The notes under the pieces: generated by a model
The model's input: the letters and a program-made list of their open reading frames with translations, nothing else
Database searches by the model: none
Told to the model about the DNA's origin: nothing
Made by a program: the position numbers and the translations under genes
Assembly (NCBI RefSeq): GCF_003368325.1
Contig: NZ_CP031467.1
Location: 434,001 to 498,000 of the forward strand
Length of the DNA: 64,000 nt
Reading direction: 5' to 3'
Source: Paraburkholderia caffeinilytica
GTDB lineage: Bacteria; Pseudomonadota; Gammaproteobacteria; Burkholderiales; Burkholderiaceae
Shown: piece after piece, positions 28,212 to 38,940 of the stretch
Numbering within the stretch: position 1 is the first letter of the stretch
Layout of the letters: every line of letters starts with the position of its first letter

Positions 28212-28667
28212 TCAGGCCACCGTTGCCCCGGCTTTCGCCTGCCGGCTGGCCACGACGACGAGGCAACTGCCGCGCATCTCGGCGATTTCATAGAGCTGCG
28301 CATCTTCGGGCTCGCCGGCAGCCAGTTCGACGTCCCATGCAGCCCCGCGGTAATTGACACGCGCCCGGCGCTCGTGCCACGCCGGCACGCTCAACGTCTG
28401 GCCGATGTCCAGATTGACGTCCGGGTTCTTCGACGCCTCCTTACGCGTCCTGCGGCCAAAACGCGAACGCCTCAGCAACAGGACCGCCGCCAGTGCCACC
28501 CCGGCCGCAACCGCGAACTGCAGATCGGCGGAGGCACCCGCCAGGTGCGCGATGGCAGCCGCAACACAGCCCAGCGCGATCATCAGCAAATAGAAGGTGC
28601 CGCTGATCAACTCCAGCACGACAAGCACACCCGCTCCGACCCACCAGAACAATCCACCTGGCGCCAC
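28212..28667 (-). CDS. NfeD-family membrane protein
   Basis: A 151-residue protein with two to three TM segments (FWWVGAGVLVVLELISGTFY; LLMIALGCVAAAIAHLAG; FAVAAGVALAAVLLL) followed by a C-terminal OB-fold domain (IGQTLSVPAWHERRARVNYR, then AAWDVELAAGEPEDAQLYEI). The start is set at the GTG (28667) because GGAGG sits five bases before it; an in-frame GTG at 28691 lies inside the preceding terminator. It forms a two-gene unit with the SPFH gene. Confidence 0.87.
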   Translation of the reverse strand: MAPGGLFWWVGAGVLVVLELISGTFYLLMIALGCVAAAIAHLAGASADLQFAVAAGVALAAVLLLRRSRFGRRTRKEASKNPDVNLDIGQTLSVPAWHERRARVNYRGAAWDVELAAGEPEDAQLYEIAEMRGSCLVVVASRQAKAGATVA

Positions 28668-28686
28668 GTCGACCTCCACAAAGCAA

Positions 28687-28712
28687 AACACCCCGGATCT
28701 ACCGAGGTGTTT
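28687..28712 (-). terminator. Terminator after ppsA
   Basis: On the minus strand ACACCTCGG and CCGGGGTGT form a 9-bp stem around a 5-base loop and are followed by TTTTGCTTT. It ends the ppsA transcript just before the NfeD gene. Confidence 0.75.
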
Positions 28713-28820
28713 ATAGCACGAAGCAGGTGCATTTTACTGAGCGGTGCAGCACGCCTTTACGTGCTTTTGACGTACCGCACAGTCCTTTATGCACGCCGCT
28801 TAAGGAGCACCTGCCCCGCG

Positions 28821-28885
28821 CTTATTTGCGCCGCTTATTTGCGCCGCTTATTTGCGCCGCTTATTTGCGCCGCTTATTTGCGCCG
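28821..28885. repeat. 13-bp tandem repeat directly downstream of ppsA
   Basis: Five consecutive identical copies of CTTATTTGCGCCG fill 28821-28885; the ppsA stop codon lies at 28887-28889 and a partial copy overlaps it. On the coding strand each unit reads CGGCGCAAATAAG and contains TAA. Copy-number change here would alter the 3' UTR, not the protein. Confidence 0.93.
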
Positions 28886-28886
28886 C

Positions 28887-31292
28887 TTACTTCGTCAGCG
28901 ATTTCGCCAGTTGCTGCCACGTCTCGACGATCGAATCGGGGTTCAGCGAAATCGACTTGATGCCTTCATCGGTCAGCCATTGCGCGAAATCCGGATGATC
29001 CGAAGGACCCTGACCGCAAATGCCGACGTACTTGTTCAAACGCAAGCAGGTTTCAATCGCGCGCTTGAGCATGAACTTGACCGCCGGGTCGCGTTCGTCG
29101 AAATCGACTGCCAGCAGTTCCATGCCGGAATCGCGGTCGAGGCCGAGCGTGAGCTGCGTCAGGTCGTTCGAACCGATCGAGAAACCGTCGAAGAATTGCA
29201 GGAATTCTTCGGCGAGAATCGCGTTCGACGGCACTTCGCACATCATGATCAGGCGCAAGCCCTTCTCACCGCGTTTCAGCCCGAACTTCTCCAGCAACCC
29301 GACCACACGCTCCGCCTGCTTCAGCGTACGCACGAACGGCACCATGATCTCGACGTTGTCGAGGCCCATCTCTTCACGCACCTTCTTCAGCGCGATGCAT
29401 TCCATCTGGAACGCTTCGGCGAAGTCGTCAGCGATGTAGCGCGATGCACCACGGAAACCCAGCATCGGGTTTTCTTCGTCCGGCTCGTAACGCGAACCGC
29501 CGATCAGCTTCTTGTACTCGTTCGACTTGAAGTCCGACAGACGCACGATCACGGGCTTCGGATAGAAGGCCGCCGCGATCGTTGCGATGCCTTCGGTCAG
29601 CTTGTCGACGTAGAAAGCGCGCGGCGACGCATGGCCACGCGCCACGCTTTCCACCGCTTTCTTCAGGTCCTGGTCGATGTTCGGGTACTCGAGAATCGCC
29701 TTCGGGTGAACGCCGATGTTGTTGTTGATGATGAACTCGAGCCGCGCCAGACCGACGCCCGCGTTCGGCAGCTGCGAGAAGTCGAAGGCCAGTTGCGGAT
29801 TGCCGACGTTCATCATGATCTTCACCGGAATCGGCGGCAGTTCGCCGCGCTGCACTTCGGTGACCTCGGTTTCGAGCAGACCGTCGTAGATCTTGCCTTC
29901 GTCGCCTTCCGCGCACGACACGGTCACCAGCGCGCCGTCCTTCAGCACGTCGGTGGCGTCGCCGCAACCGACCACGGCCGGCACGCCCAGCTCACGCGCG
30001 ATGATCGCCGCGTGGCAGGTACGGCCGCCACGGTTCGTGACGATCGCGGAGGCGCGCTTCATCACCGGCTCCCAGTTCGGGTCGGTCATGTCGGCCACCA
30101 GCACGTCGCCCGGCTGCACACGGTCCATTTCCGACGGATCGTGAATCACGCGCACCGGACCCGCACCGATCTTCTGGCCGATCGCGCGGCCGGTTGTCAG
30201 CACGTTCGATTGGCCCTTCAGCTTGAAGCGTTGCTCAGCCTTGCCCGACGCCTGGCTCTTCACCGTTTCCGGGCGCGCCTGGAGAATGAAGATCTTGCCG
30301 TCGCGGCCGTCCTTGCCCCACTCGATGTCCATCGGACGCTCGTAGTGCTTTTCGATAATGACGGCGTATTTCGCGAGTTCGATCACGTCTTCGTCGGTGA
30401 TCGAGAAACGGTTACGCTGCTCGTGCGTGACGTCGACCGTCTTCACGCGGCCTTCTTCGCCGGCCTTGGTGAATTCCATCTTGATCAGCTTCGAGCCGAT
30501 CGAGCGGCGGATGATCGGGTACTTGCCTTGCGCGAGCGTGGTCTTGAAGACGTAGAACTCGTCCGGATTCACGGCGCCCTGCACGACCGTTTCACCCAGG
30601 CCGTAGCTCGACGTGATGAATACGGCGTCCTTGAAGCCCGATTCCGTGTCCAGCGTGAACATCACGCCTGCCGCACCGACGTCCGAGCGCACCATGCGCT
30701 GCACGCCCGCCGACAACGCGACTTCAGCGTGGGTGAAGCCCTTGTGGACGCGATAGGAGATAGCACGGTCGTTGTACAACGACGCGAACACGTGCTTCAT
30801 GCGATCGAGCACCTCGTCGATGCCGACCACGTTGAGGTAGCTTTCCTGCTGACCCGCGAACGATGCGTCCGGCAAGTCTTCTGCCGTTGCCGACGAGCGC
30901 ACGGCAAACGACAACTCTTCAGGCGAGCTGTTTTGCAGGGTGTCGAAGCCTGCGCGGATATCCGCTTCGAGACGCGGCTGCATCGGGGCGTCGACGATCC
31001 ATTGACGGATCTCCTTGCCCGCTTCGGCGAGCGCCTTCACGTCGTCGACGTCGAGCGTTTCGAGACGTTTGGCGATGCGTTCAGTCAGATTGTTGTGATG
31101 CAGGAAGTCACGGAAAGCCAGCGCCGTGGTGGCGAAGCCAGTCGGAACACGCACGCCGGCTTCGGCGAGCTGACTGATCATCTCGCCAAGCGACGCATTC
31201 TTGCCGCCGACAATCTCCACATCGGTCATCCGCAACTGCTCGAACGGAACTACATACGCCTCTTCCTTTGCGACGGTAACTGCGTTAGTCAT
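28887..31292 (-). CDS. ppsA: Phosphoenolpyruvate synthase
   Basis: An 801-residue enzyme making PEP from pyruvate and ATP for gluconeogenesis. The N-terminal ATP-grasp domain starts [20 protein letters not shown]. The swivelling domain has the phospho-His loop [15 protein letters not shown], and the C-terminal TIM barrel has [19 protein letters not shown] and the catalytic-Cys segment [15 protein letters not shown]. The ATG at 31292 gives the normal length. The divergent ppsR regulator lies 570 bp away. Confidence 0.97.
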   Translation of the reverse strand: MTNAVTVAKEEAYVVPFEQLRMTDVEIVGGKNASLGEMISQLAEAGVRVPTGFATTALAFRDFLHHNNLTERIAKRLETLDVDDVKALAEAGKEIRQWIVDAPMQPRLEADIRAGFDTLQNSSPEELSFAVRSSATAEDLPDASFAGQQESYLNVVGIDEVLDRMKHVFASLYNDRAISYRVHKGFTHAEVALSAGVQRMVRSDVGAAGVMFTLDTESGFKDAVFITSSYGLGETVVQGAVNPDEFYVFKTTLAQGKYPIIRRSIGSKLIKMEFTKAGEEGRVKTVDVTHEQRNRFSITDEDVIELAKYAVIIEKHYERPMDIEWGKDGRDGKIFILQARPETVKSQASGKAEQRFKLKGQSNVLTTGRAIGQKIGAGPVRVIHDPSEMDRVQPGDVLVADMTDPNWEPVMKRASAIVTNRGGRTCHAAIIARELGVPAVVGCGDATDVLKDGALVTVSCAEGDEGKIYDGLLETEVTEVQRGELPPIPVKIMMNVGNPQLAFDFSQLPNAGVGLARLEFIINNNIGVHPKAILEYPNIDQDLKKAVESVARGHASPRAFYVDKLTEGIATIAAAFYPKPVIVRLSDFKSNEYKKLIGGSRYEPDEENPMLGFRGASRYIADDFAEAFQMECIALKKVREEMGLDNVEIMVPFVRTLKQAERVVGLLEKFGLKRGEKGLRLIMMCEVPSNAILAEEFLQFFDGFSIGSNDLTQLTLGLDRDSGMELLAVDFDERDPAVKFMLKRAIETCLRLNKYVGICGQGPSDHPDFAQWLTDEGIKSISLNPDSIVETWQQLAKSLTK

Positions 31293-31862
31293 ACAAGCCC
31301 CTAAGTGTGAAAGAAATTCACGGCTGTGCAAGTGGGCTTGAACGCGAGACGCCCATTGGAAGCGTGACCTCGCGTCTTGCACAACCTGTTGGAGAAGCAA
31401 TCGCCGCACATGACCGGAATCGCCCGGAAGTACCCGGAAGCACCGGCATGCGCCAGATGCACGACGTAGAAAGCGGTTGGGCGAAATTACCGATCGATCC
31501 ACCCTATTCGCCCGATTTTCCGCAAGTTACCGGCTGAAAGCGTGGCGTTGACCGACCGTTCGCGGTGAGTTAGACGCCAATCGCCTGCAATTGCTTATCC
31601 AACAGGTTGCCGCTATTCTACCGTGCCGACTCCCAAAATGTGACAGTCGGACGAGAATTGCGCCTCGAATCGCGCCCCGGACCGGCTGACGGGCTCTTGC
31701 GAGGCTCTCGCGAGGCCACGCTGCCATCCGGGCGCGGTTGCGGTGCCCACGGCGCGCTGACATGACGCCGCTGCAATCTCCGGTTAGCCACCGTGCAGCG
31801 ACATCCATGCAGCGATGTTTCATTCGAGCGTTTTTTTTCGCTCATGTTCCCCAGCCCCACTG
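31293..31862. promoter_or_regulatory. Divergent ppsA/ppsR control region
   Basis: This 570-bp gap has no gene I can support. TTGCTT (31591-31596) with a 17-bp spacer and TATTCT (31614-31619) is a plausible promoter toward ppsR. TAGAAT on the other strand (31620-31615) could serve ppsA, with a weak -35. Confidence 0.35.
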
Positions 31863-32678
31863 ATGCCGCCCACCGTATTCATCGTCTCCGACGGTACCGG
31901 GATCACTGCCGAAACCTTCGCGCATTCGATCCTCTCCCAGTTCGACCAGAAATTCCGCCTGGTTCGCGTGCCCTTCGTCGACTCGACGGACAAAGCCTAC
32001 GCCACGCTGGAAAAGATCAACGAATCGATCCAGCAGGACGGCCGCCGTCCGATCGTCTTCACGACGCTGGTGGACAGCGCGTCGAATCAGATCGTCAAAG
32101 GCTCGAATGCGCTCGTGCTGGACATGTTCCAGACCTTTGTCGAGCCGCTCGAGCAGGAGCTGGAGCTCAAGTCGAGCCACGCGATGGGCCGCGGCCACCA
32201 GAACGCCGATACCGAGGAATACAAGAACCGGATCGAGGCGATCAACTTCTCGCTCGCCCACGACGACGGTCAATCGAACCGCAATCTGGCCGACGCCGAC
32301 GTGATTCTGGTGGGCGTGTCGCGCAGCGGCAAAACGCCGACGAGCCTGTATCTGGCGATGCAGTACGGCGTGAAAGCGGCCAACTATCCGTTGATTCCGG
32401 AAGACTTCGAGCGCGGCAAGCTGCCCACGCCGCTATTGGCGCATCGGCAGAAGATGTTCGGTTTGTCGATCGATCCGCAGCGGTTGTCGGAGATCCGTAA
32501 CGAGCGCCGGCCGGGCAGCAAATACGCCGCGCCGGAAAATTGCCGCTACGAGATCAACGAGGCCGAAGCCATGATGCGGCGCGAAGGCGTCAAGTGGCTC
32601 TCGTCGACACACAAGTCGATCGAAGAGATCGCGACGACGATCCTGCAGGAGATCAAGCTGGACCGGCCGGCTTATTGA
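31863..32678 (+). CDS. ppsR: PEP synthase regulatory protein (bifunctional kinase/phosphorylase)
   Basis: A 271-residue DUF299-family protein that inactivates PEP synthase by ADP-dependent phosphorylation of a Thr and reactivates it by phosphorolysis. It opens PPTVFIVSDGTGITAETFAH; the P-loop is VGVSRSGKTPTSLYLAM; and it ends KSIEEIATTILQEIKL. ATG 31863 gives the family length; an earlier in-frame ATG at 31815 would add 16 residues. The divergent partner ppsA is its substrate gene. Confidence 0.95.
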   Translation: MPPTVFIVSDGTGITAETFAHSILSQFDQKFRLVRVPFVDSTDKAYATLEKINESIQQDGRRPIVFTTLVDSASNQIVKGSNALVLDMFQTFVEPLEQELELKSSHAMGRGHQNADTEEYKNRIEAINFSLAHDDGQSNRNLADADVILVGVSRSGKTPTSLYLAMQYGVKAANYPLIPEDFERGKLPTPLLAHRQKMFGLSIDPQRLSEIRNERRPGSKYAAPENCRYEINEAEAMMRREGVKWLSSTHKSIEEIATTILQEIKLDRPAY

Positions 32679-32697
32679 GCAGGCCTGTTCTGGAGAT

Positions 32698-32756
32698 GGG
32701 CATGGCGTTCACGTGACCGATCCGGCAACGGATGCCGCGTCACGCATGCCATGCCC
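32698..32756. other. Long nested hairpin with GCAA loop between ppsR and trmH-like gene
   Basis: Three nested stems are perfect: GGGCATGGC/GCCATGCCC (32698-32706 with 32748-32756), CGTGAC/GTCACG (32712-32717 with 32739-32744) and ATCCG/CGGAT (32720-32724 with 32729-32733), closed by a GCAA loop. It fills the gap between two convergent genes. It is likely a shared terminator or an RNA structure; there is no T-run. Confidence 0.65.
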
Positions 32757-32762
32757 TGGAAA

Positions 32763-33545
32763 TCATGCGCGGCGCTGCTGGCGGCACTGTTCGAACACAC
32801 AGATAGCCGCCGCGGCCGCTACATTGAGCGACTCCATGCCGCCCGGCTGAGGAATCGTCACCCGCAAGGAAACGGCGTCGCGCCAGGTCTGCGACACGCC
32901 CGCCCCTTCGTTGCCGAACACCCACGCGAGCGGCCCGCTCAGATCGCAGTCGTAGATCGCCTCGGCGCCGTGCGAATCCGTAATGACGATGGGCACCGCG
33001 AGGCGCTCGATCAATACCTGCGCCTCGACATCTTCGTGGATTTGCAGCAGGAAATGCGCGCCCATACCCGAGCGCAATACCTTCGACGACCAGGCGTACG
33101 CGGTGCCCGGCGCGCAAAACACCTGCTGGATACCGGCGGCCGCCGCGCTGCGCAGAATCGAACCGACGTTGCCGGCATCCTGCACGCCATCGAGCACGAG
33201 GCAGGTTTCTGCAACCGTCTCCGGCAGCGGCGTGTCGAGCTTTTCGACCAGCAGCAGAATCCCTACACCATGCACGACGTTCGACACCTGGCCGAACAAT
33301 GCATCCGGCAGCGTGACGATACGATGCTCGTCGATGCGCGACACGATCGCCTGCGCTTCATCGTGGCGCAGCGCACCTTCGGTGACGATGCACATTTCCG
33401 GCTGGCCGGCGACGTCGAGATACGCGCTCGCGAGATGGAATCCTTCGAGCAACGCGTGGCCGCTGCGACGCTGCTGATGCGTCGAACCGGCCAATGCCTT
33501 GAGGCGCTTGTAGAGCGGATTGTCCCGCGAGGTGATGGCTTTCAC
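32763..33545 (-). CDS. TrmH/SpoU-family RNA 2'-O-methyltransferase
   Basis: A 260-residue SPOUT methyltransferase of RNA ribose. The N-terminal substrate-binding domain is KAITSRDNPLYKRLKALAGS. The knot domain shows CLVLDGVQDAGNVGSILRSA (motif 1), PLAWVFGNEGAGVSQ (motif 2) and RVTIPQPGGMESLNVAAAAA (motif 3, SAM binding). GTG at 33545 is the best start. It lies downstream of rnhB, consistent with the end of the lipid-A operon. The target nucleotide (23S rRNA or tRNA) cannot be told. Confidence 0.9.
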   Translation of the reverse strand: MKAITSRDNPLYKRLKALAGSTHQQRRSGHALLEGFHLASAYLDVAGQPEMCIVTEGALRHDEAQAIVSRIDEHRIVTLPDALFGQVSNVVHGVGILLLVEKLDTPLPETVAETCLVLDGVQDAGNVGSILRSAAAAGIQQVFCAPGTAYAWSSKVLRSGMGAHFLLQIHEDVEAQVLIERLAVPIVITDSHGAEAIYDCDLSGPLAWVFGNEGAGVSQTWRDAVSLRVTIPQPGGMESLNVAAAAAICVFEQCRQQRRA

Positions 33546-33606
33546 AGGCAGCGAAGACAGTGAGAATGAGGAAAGAGTGGACGGCGCGCCGGGCCACGCA
33601 TGGCGC

Positions 33607-34368
33607 TCAGGCGCCGCTGCGTTCGCCGAAGGCGTCGTCGTCGGGCATGGTGTCGGTGCGCGCGCCTGACACGACAATGACGTCGCCCGCGGGCAGCTTC
33701 AAACCGTTGCCGAAACGCTTATGCGCTTCACGCACCGGTGCGAACGAGCGCCGATGATGCTCGCAGGGCCCATGTTCGCGCAGCGCCGCCAGATGCTGCG
33801 GCGTACCGTAGCCGGCATGCGCGTTAAAACCGTAGACCGGATAGGCTTGATGCAATTCGAGCAGCATCCGGTCACGCGTGACCTTGGCGAGAATCGACGC
33901 CGCCGAAATGCTCTTGACCAGCGCATCGCCGCCGATTATCGCCTCGCTGCGAACGCTCAGCGCCGGGCAGCGATTGCCGTCGATTTTGACGAGTGTCGGC
34001 ACGACCGGGAGGCCTTCGACCGCCCGCTTCATCGCCAGCATGGTGGCGTGCAGGATGTTCAGCGTATCGATTTCTTCGACGCTGGCCGACGCGATACAGT
34101 AAGCGAGCGCCCGCTCGACGATCTTGTCGTACAGCTCATCGCGCTTTCTGGCGGTGAGCGCTTTCGAATCGTCGAGGCCGCGAATCATCGGCTTCGACGG
34201 GTCGAAAATCACCGCGGCGGCGACCACCGGGCCGGCCAGCGGCCCGCGCCCGGCTTCGTCGACGCCGCAGACGATGTCATCCGGTGTTTCGAAGTCCAGA
34301 CCGGCCTGCCGTGCCGCTGCGCCTGCAACGCTCGCAGCCTTGCGGCGTGGTGCGCGCGAGGCGGTCAC
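33607..34368 (-). CDS. rnhB: Ribonuclease HII
   Basis: A 253-residue nuclease that removes ribonucleotides and RNA primers from DNA. Motifs [20 protein letters not shown] (catalytic Asp, Glu), [10 protein letters not shown] and [20 protein letters not shown] are all present. A basic N-terminal extension of about 30 residues precedes the core. The GTG start overlaps the lpxB stop by 4 bp. Confidence 0.97.
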   Translation of the reverse strand: MTASRAPRRKAASVAGAAARQAGLDFETPDDIVCGVDEAGRGPLAGPVVAAAVIFDPSKPMIRGLDDSKALTARKRDELYDKIVERALAYCIASASVEEIDTLNILHATMLAMKRAVEGLPVVPTLVKIDGNRCPALSVRSEAIIGGDALVKSISAASILAKVTRDRMLLELHQAYPVYGFNAHAGYGTPQHLAALREHGPCEHHRRSFAPVREAHKRFGNGLKLPAGDVIVVSGARTDTMPDDDAFGERSGA

Positions 34369-35534
34369 GGCCGCGTCTTCCGATTTTCGATGACGCTTGC
34401 CACAACTTCCGCCGCGCGCTGCGCGGTGTTCTGCTTCAGCACGTGGTGCATCTCCGTGAAGATTTCCGTCAGCGTGCGCCGGTTGGCCTCGTCGCGCAAC
34501 TGTTTCAGCGTGGCTTCGGCGAGCGCTTGCGGCGTGGCGAAGTGCTGCAGAATTTCCGGAACCACGAAACGTCCCGCCAGAATGTTCGGCAGACCGACAT
34601 AGGGCAAATAGCCCTGGCGGCGCATGATCTGGCCGGTCAGCCAGGGCACCTTGTACGAGATCACCATCGGTTTTTTCAGCAGCGCGGCTTCCAGCGTCAC
34701 CGTGCCGCTTTTGACGAGGATCGCATCGGCTGCCGTCATCGCGACTTGCGACTGGCCGTCGGTAATGGTCAGCGCGAGACCGGGATGCGAGTCGACCAGC
34801 GGCCGCAGCATGTCGCGCAATGCGGGGGTGGCCGCCGGCATCACGAAACGCAGGCCGGGCTCCTGGTGCTGCATCATTTCCATCGCGGCAAAGAACGTCG
34901 GACCGATCAGATCGATCTCCGAGCGCCGGCTGCCTGGCAGCACCGCAATGATCGGACCGCTTTCAGCGAGGCCGAGCGTGCGGCGCGCGCCAAGCGTGTC
35001 GGGTTCGAGCGGAATTTCGTCGGCGAGCGGATGGCCCACGTACGAAGCCGCGATGCCGGCTTTTTCCAGCAGCGCCGTTTCGAACGGGAACACGCACAGC
35101 ATGTGGTCGACCGCTTTGGCGATCTTCTTGATGCGGCCGCCTCGCCACGCCCAGATCGACGGACAAACGAAGTGAACAGTCGGAATACCCGCATCGCGCA
35201 ACGGGTGCTCGAGGCCGAAATTGAAATCGGGCGCGTCCACGCCGACGAACACCGACGGCGGCTCTGCCAGCAGTTGGCGCTTCAGTTCGTTGCGGATGCC
35301 GAGGATCTCGGGAATATGCCGCAGTGCTTCGACATAGCCGCGCACTGTCAGCTTCTCCATCGGCCAGTGGGCGTCGAAACCCGTGGCGATCATGCGCGGG
35401 CCGCCGATTCCGTAATACTGGGTGCCGGCGGGCAGTCGGCTCGCGAGGCCGTCGAGCAGCGACGCCGCCAGCAGATCGCCGGACGGCTCGCCTGCCACCA
35501 TCGCGACGCGCAGCGGACTCGGGTTCAAAGCCAT
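34365..35534 (-). CDS. lpxB: Lipid-A-disaccharide synthase
   Basis: A 389-residue glycosyltransferase joining UDP-2,3-diacylglucosamine and lipid X. It starts [20 protein letters not shown] and contains [31 protein letters not shown] and LPGSRRSEI. It lies 3 bp after lpxA and overlaps rnhB, in the standard lipid-A operon. Confidence 0.98.
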   Translation of the reverse strand: MALNPSPLRVAMVAGEPSGDLLAASLLDGLASRLPAGTQYYGIGGPRMIATGFDAHWPMEKLTVRGYVEALRHIPEILGIRNELKRQLLAEPPSVFVGVDAPDFNFGLEHPLRDAGIPTVHFVCPSIWAWRGGRIKKIAKAVDHMLCVFPFETALLEKAGIAASYVGHPLADEIPLEPDTLGARRTLGLAESGPIIAVLPGSRRSEIDLIGPTFFAAMEMMQHQEPGLRFVMPAATPALRDMLRPLVDSHPGLALTITDGQSQVAMTAADAILVKSGTVTLEAALLKKPMVISYKVPWLTGQIMRRQGYLPYVGLPNILAGRFVVPEILQHFATPQALAEATLKQLRDEANRRTLTEIFTEMHHVLKQNTAQRAAEVVASVIENRKTRP

Positions 35535-35537
35535 CGC

Positions 35538-36326
35538 TTAGCGGATGATGCCGCGTTGCGACGCTTCGACGAACGCGAGCAGCGTTTGTACCGGCGCATC
35601 GCCATCGCCACCCGCGGACGCGAGTTCGCGCAACTGCACCTTCGCTTCTTCGAGCGACAGGCCGTTCTTGTACAGCAGGCGGTACGCCGAGCGCAGCGCC
35701 GAGATCGCGTCCGCCGAAAAACCGCGGCGGCGCAGGCCTTCGACGTTGATACCGTGCGGCTCGGCCTTGTTGCCGGCAGCGATCACGAACGGCGGGATGT
35801 CCTGCACGAGCGCCGACGCGCCGCCCAGCATCGAATGCTCGCCAATGCGAACGAACTGATGCACGCCCGACATGCCGCCGATAATCGCATGGTCGCCAAT
35901 CGTCACATGGCCGGCCATCTGCGCATTGCTCGACAGAATGACATTGTTGCCGACGTGGCAGTCGTGACCGATGTGCACGTACGCCATGATCCAGTTGTCG
36001 TCGCCCAGCGTGGTGACGCCCGCGTCCTGCACCGTGCCGGTGTGGATCGTGGTGAATTCACGGATCGTGTTGCGGTTGCCGATCACGAGCCGGGTCGGCT
36101 CGTCCTTGTACTTCATGTCCTGCGGACGGCCGCCGACCGATGCATAGTGGCCGATGCGGTTGTCTTCGCCGATCGTGGTGTGACCTTCGATCACGCTGTG
36201 CGAACCGATCGTGGTCCGTGCGCCGATCGTCACATGTGCGCCGATGACGGCATACGGTCCGATTTCGACGGATTCGTCGAGTTGCGCGCCCGGCTCGACG
36301 ATCGCAGTGGGATGAATCCTGCTCAT
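35538..36326 (-). CDS. lpxA: UDP-N-acetylglucosamine acyltransferase
   Basis: A 262-residue left-handed beta-helix that adds the first 3-hydroxyacyl chain of lipid A. Hexapeptide repeats run from [20 protein letters not shown] to [20 protein letters not shown]. His in GHDCHVGNN and HQF are in the expected active-site places. The C-terminal helical domain ends with [14 protein letters not shown]. It lies about 90 bp after fabZ. Confidence 0.98.
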   Translation of the reverse strand: MSRIHPTAIVEPGAQLDESVEIGPYAVIGAHVTIGARTTIGSHSVIEGHTTIGEDNRIGHYASVGGRPQDMKYKDEPTRLVIGNRNTIREFTTIHTGTVQDAGVTTLGDDNWIMAYVHIGHDCHVGNNVILSSNAQMAGHVTIGDHAIIGGMSGVHQFVRIGEHSMLGGASALVQDIPPFVIAAGNKAEPHGINVEGLRRRGFSADAISALRSAYRLLYKNGLSLEEAKVQLRELASAGGDGDAPVQTLLAFVEASQRGIIR

Positions 36327-36417
36327 GCGTCCTCGCTTCTGATTCTGTTGCGTTGTCTGGATGGGCGGAGCCGGATGCAGGGCCTAAGGTAAGCCGCTGG
36401 CTGTCCGGACACCGGCT

Positions 36418-36882
36418 TCAGGCGTCTTTGTCCGTGTGCCGCACCGCGCACATCAGGTCGGCTTCCGCCGCCACGACACCATCCACTTCGGCGCGCGCCT
36501 TGAACTTCCAGATGCCGCGCATATGACGTTCGAACGTGCAGTTCAGGATCAGCTGATCGCCCGGTTCCACCACGCGCTTGAAACGCGCGTTGTCGATGCC
36601 CACGAACAGATACAGCGTGCTCGACGGATCGCTCGGTTCTTCCGAAAACGTCAGCAGCGCCGCCGTTTGCGCGAGCGCTTCGAGGATCAGCACGCCGGGC
36701 ATCACCGGACGGGTCGGAAAGTGCCCCTGGAAATACGGCTCATTGATCGACACGTTCTTCAACGCTTTGATGCTCTTGTGCGGCTCGAGTTCGAGCACCC
36801 GGTCGACCAGCAGGATCGGGTAGCGATGGGGCAGCAGCGTGAGAATCTTATGAATGTCGAGATTGATTTTTTCGGTGCTCAT
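36418..36882 (-). CDS. fabZ: 3-hydroxyacyl-ACP dehydratase
   Basis: A 154-residue hot-dog-fold dehydratase of fatty-acid elongation: [14 protein letters not shown], then the catalytic His in [20 protein letters not shown] with Glu, and [16 protein letters not shown] at 36882 gives the family length. It sits between lpxD and lpxA as in most proteobacteria. Confidence 0.98.
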   Translation of the reverse strand: MSTEKINLDIHKILTLLPHRYPILLVDRVLELEPHKSIKALKNVSINEPYFQGHFPTRPVMPGVLILEALAQTAALLTFSEEPSDPSSTLYLFVGIDNARFKRVVEPGDQLILNCTFERHMRGIWKFKARAEVDGVVAAEADLMCAVRHTDKDA

Positions 36883-37070
36883 GGTGTTTCTACTCACGCA
36901 TTGACTGCGCGATGATGACTGCGGATGCTGGTGCAGGTGGGTTGGTAACGCGTGCTGCCGGCGCTTGCCGTGACCCGGAGGCCATGCCACCCGGTCACGG
37001 CAACCGACTTTGCTTCCTGATGCTTGCCCGCTATTTTACGCGGTGCCGCCAGGTTACCCCGCGGATTGTT

Positions 37071-37120
37071 CTGCGGGTTGACCCGGAGGTTGGCCTGCCG
37101 GTTAGCCTGCGGGTTGACCC
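37071..37120. repeat. Degenerate 12-bp repeats just beyond lpxD stop
   Basis: CTGCGGGTTGACCC occurs at 37071-37084 and again at 37107-37120, with two diverged 12-bp units between (CCGGAGGTTGGC, CTGCCGGTTAGC). They lie between the lpxD stop (37127) and fabZ. Confidence 0.7.
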
Positions 37121-37126
37121 AATAGC

Positions 37127-38230
37127 TCAGGCTTTGTCGCCTGCGGAATTGTTTGCTGCGCCGGCCGGCTGGCCAGCCGAAGCGGCATTTTCAAGCGCCT
37201 TGATACGATCGCGAAGTTTGTCGATGTTACGCAGCAAAGCCGCGCTCCTGTTCCAGTCGGCATGGTTCACAGCCGGAAACGCACTGGTGTACATGCCGGG
37301 CTTCAGCAACGACTTCGAGACGCCCGACTTCGCCGTGACGATCACATAATCAGCCAGCGTGACGTGTCCGGCGATCCCAACCGCGCCGCCGATCATGCAA
37401 TGGCGGCCGATCGTGGTGCTGCCCGCAATGCCCGCGCAGCCGGCGATCACCGTGTAAGCGCCGACCTTGCAGTTGTGGCCGATCTGCACGAGGTTGTCGA
37501 TTTTCACGCACTCTTCGATGATCGTGTCGGCCATCGCGCCGCGGTCGATGGTGGTGTTCGCGCCGATTTCGACGTCCGCGGCGATCGACACCCCGCCGAC
37601 CTGCGGAATTTTCACCCAGCTGCCAGTACGCGCATCGCCTTCACCGACGAAATCGGGCGCGAAGCCAAAACCGTCCGAGCCGATCACCGCGCCCGCGTGC
37701 ACGATCACGCGCTCGCCGAGCTTGCAGCCGTGATAGACCGCCACGTTCGGATACAGATGCGAGCCGGCACCGATCCGCGTGCCGCGGCCGATCACCACAT
37801 TGGCATCCAGACGCACGTTTTCACCGATCACCGCACCCGCTTCCACCGTGACGCGCGGACCGATCACCGCACTCGCGGCAATCTGGGCCGACGGGTCGAT
37901 CGTCGCGCTCGGGTGCACGCCGGGCACGGCCTTGGGCGCTGCCATGTCGATGAAAGTTTGCGCGATGCGCGCGAAGTAAGCGTACGGATTCGGCGTGACG
38001 ATGAAGTTACGGCTTTCACGCGAAGCGAGTTTGGCGAGGTCGTCGGCATTGATCAACACCGCGCCCGCACGGGTCGTCTCGACCTGCGACAGGTACTTCG
38101 GATTGGCGAGGAACGCCAGCTGGTCCGGGCCCGCCTGGTCGAGCGGCGCCAGACTGCCGACGCGCTGCGAACCATCTCCGACTACTTCACCGCCGAACCG
38201 CTGGACGATGTCCTCAAGCGTAAATGCCAT
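37127..38230 (-). CDS. lpxD: UDP-3-O-acylglucosamine N-acyltransferase
   Basis: A 367-residue lipid-A acyltransferase: an N-terminal uridine-binding domain ([18 protein letters not shown]), a left-handed beta-helix of hexapeptide repeats ([20 protein letters not shown]), the catalytic His in [15 protein letters not shown], and a C-terminal helix. The last ~20 residues ([15 protein letters not shown]) are a small, polar extension longer than usual. ATG at 38230 is the conserved start. Confidence 0.97.
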   Translation of the reverse strand: MAFTLEDIVQRFGGEVVGDGSQRVGSLAPLDQAGPDQLAFLANPKYLSQVETTRAGAVLINADDLAKLASRESRNFIVTPNPYAYFARIAQTFIDMAAPKAVPGVHPSATIDPSAQIAASAVIGPRVTVEAGAVIGENVRLDANVVIGRGTRIGAGSHLYPNVAVYHGCKLGERVIVHAGAVIGSDGFGFAPDFVGEGDARTGSWVKIPQVGGVSIAADVEIGANTTIDRGAMADTIIEECVKIDNLVQIGHNCKVGAYTVIAGCAGIAGSTTIGRHCMIGGAVGIAGHVTLADYVIVTAKSGVSKSLLKPGMYTSAFPAVNHADWNRSAALLRNIDKLRDRIKALENAASAGQPAGAANNSAGDKA

Positions 38231-38329
38231 GCCTATCCTGTCTCCTACAAATCGGTCCAACTTCTCAATTCGATGGGCCGCGCTGCGAGCCGGCTGCCGG
38301 CACGCCGGTCTACGACCCGGCGCGCGCGT

Positions 38330-38866
38330 TCAGTTGCCCGAGGCCGCCAACGCCTTGAGCACCTGATCGGTAATATCGATGCGCGGGCTCACGTACACCG
38401 CTTCCTGAACGATCAGGTCGTAGTGCTGTTGCTCGGCGATCTGCTTGATAACCTTGTTGGCCCGGTCGAGCACCGCCGCCAGCTCTTCGTTGCGGCGCTG
38501 GTTCAGGTCCTCGCGAAACTCGCGTTGCTTGCGCTGGAAGTCCGTATCCAGTTGTGACAGATCGCGCTGCTTCTGCGCGCGATCGGCTGCCGACATCGAC
38601 GCGCCGCTCTTGTCGAGCGAGTCGGACATCGACTTCAGCTTCTGCGCCATGTCGGCCAGATCCTTGTCGCGCTTGGCGAACTCCGCCTCGAGCTTGACCT
38701 GTGCAGCCTTCGCGGCAGCCGATTCACGCAGGATACGGTCCGAATTCACCGCAGCGATCCTGGCTTCCTGCGCGTGCGCTACCCCCGCGACGCCGACACC
38801 CAGCGTCATTGCCAGCGCCAGCGCGCACGCCACACGTTTCGAAAACATACCGGTTCGCAAAGTCAT
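38330..38866 (-). CDS. skp: Periplasmic chaperone OmpH/Skp
   Basis: A 178-residue chaperone that holds unfolded outer-membrane proteins. A signal peptide (VACALALAMTLGVGVAGVAHA) precedes EARIAAVNSDRILRESAAAK. The middle is the charged helical-tentacle region (KLEAEFAKRDKDLADMAQKL, then QRDLSQLDTDFQRKQREFRE), and it ends with DQVLKALAA. The start at 38866 is probable; an in-frame ATG at 38848 also allows the signal peptide. It lies between bamA and lpxD. Confidence 0.95.
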   Translation of the reverse strand: MTLRTGMFSKRVACALALAMTLGVGVAGVAHAQEARIAAVNSDRILRESAAAKAAQVKLEAEFAKRDKDLADMAQKLKSMSDSLDKSGASMSAADRAQKQRDLSQLDTDFQRKQREFREDLNQRRNEELAAVLDRANKVIKQIAEQQHYDLIVQEAVYVSPRIDITDQVLKALAASGN

Positions 38867-38940
38867 CCTCTCGATACTGTAGTTTGGCTGGGCTCGCCAA
38901 GGGGCGGCCCGCCTCCGGGAGCCGCCCGTAGTGGCCCGGA

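Noticed and set aside
28200..31304. Very long plus-strand open frame over ppsA
   Set aside because: Antisense to ppsA with no domain; explained by codon bias.
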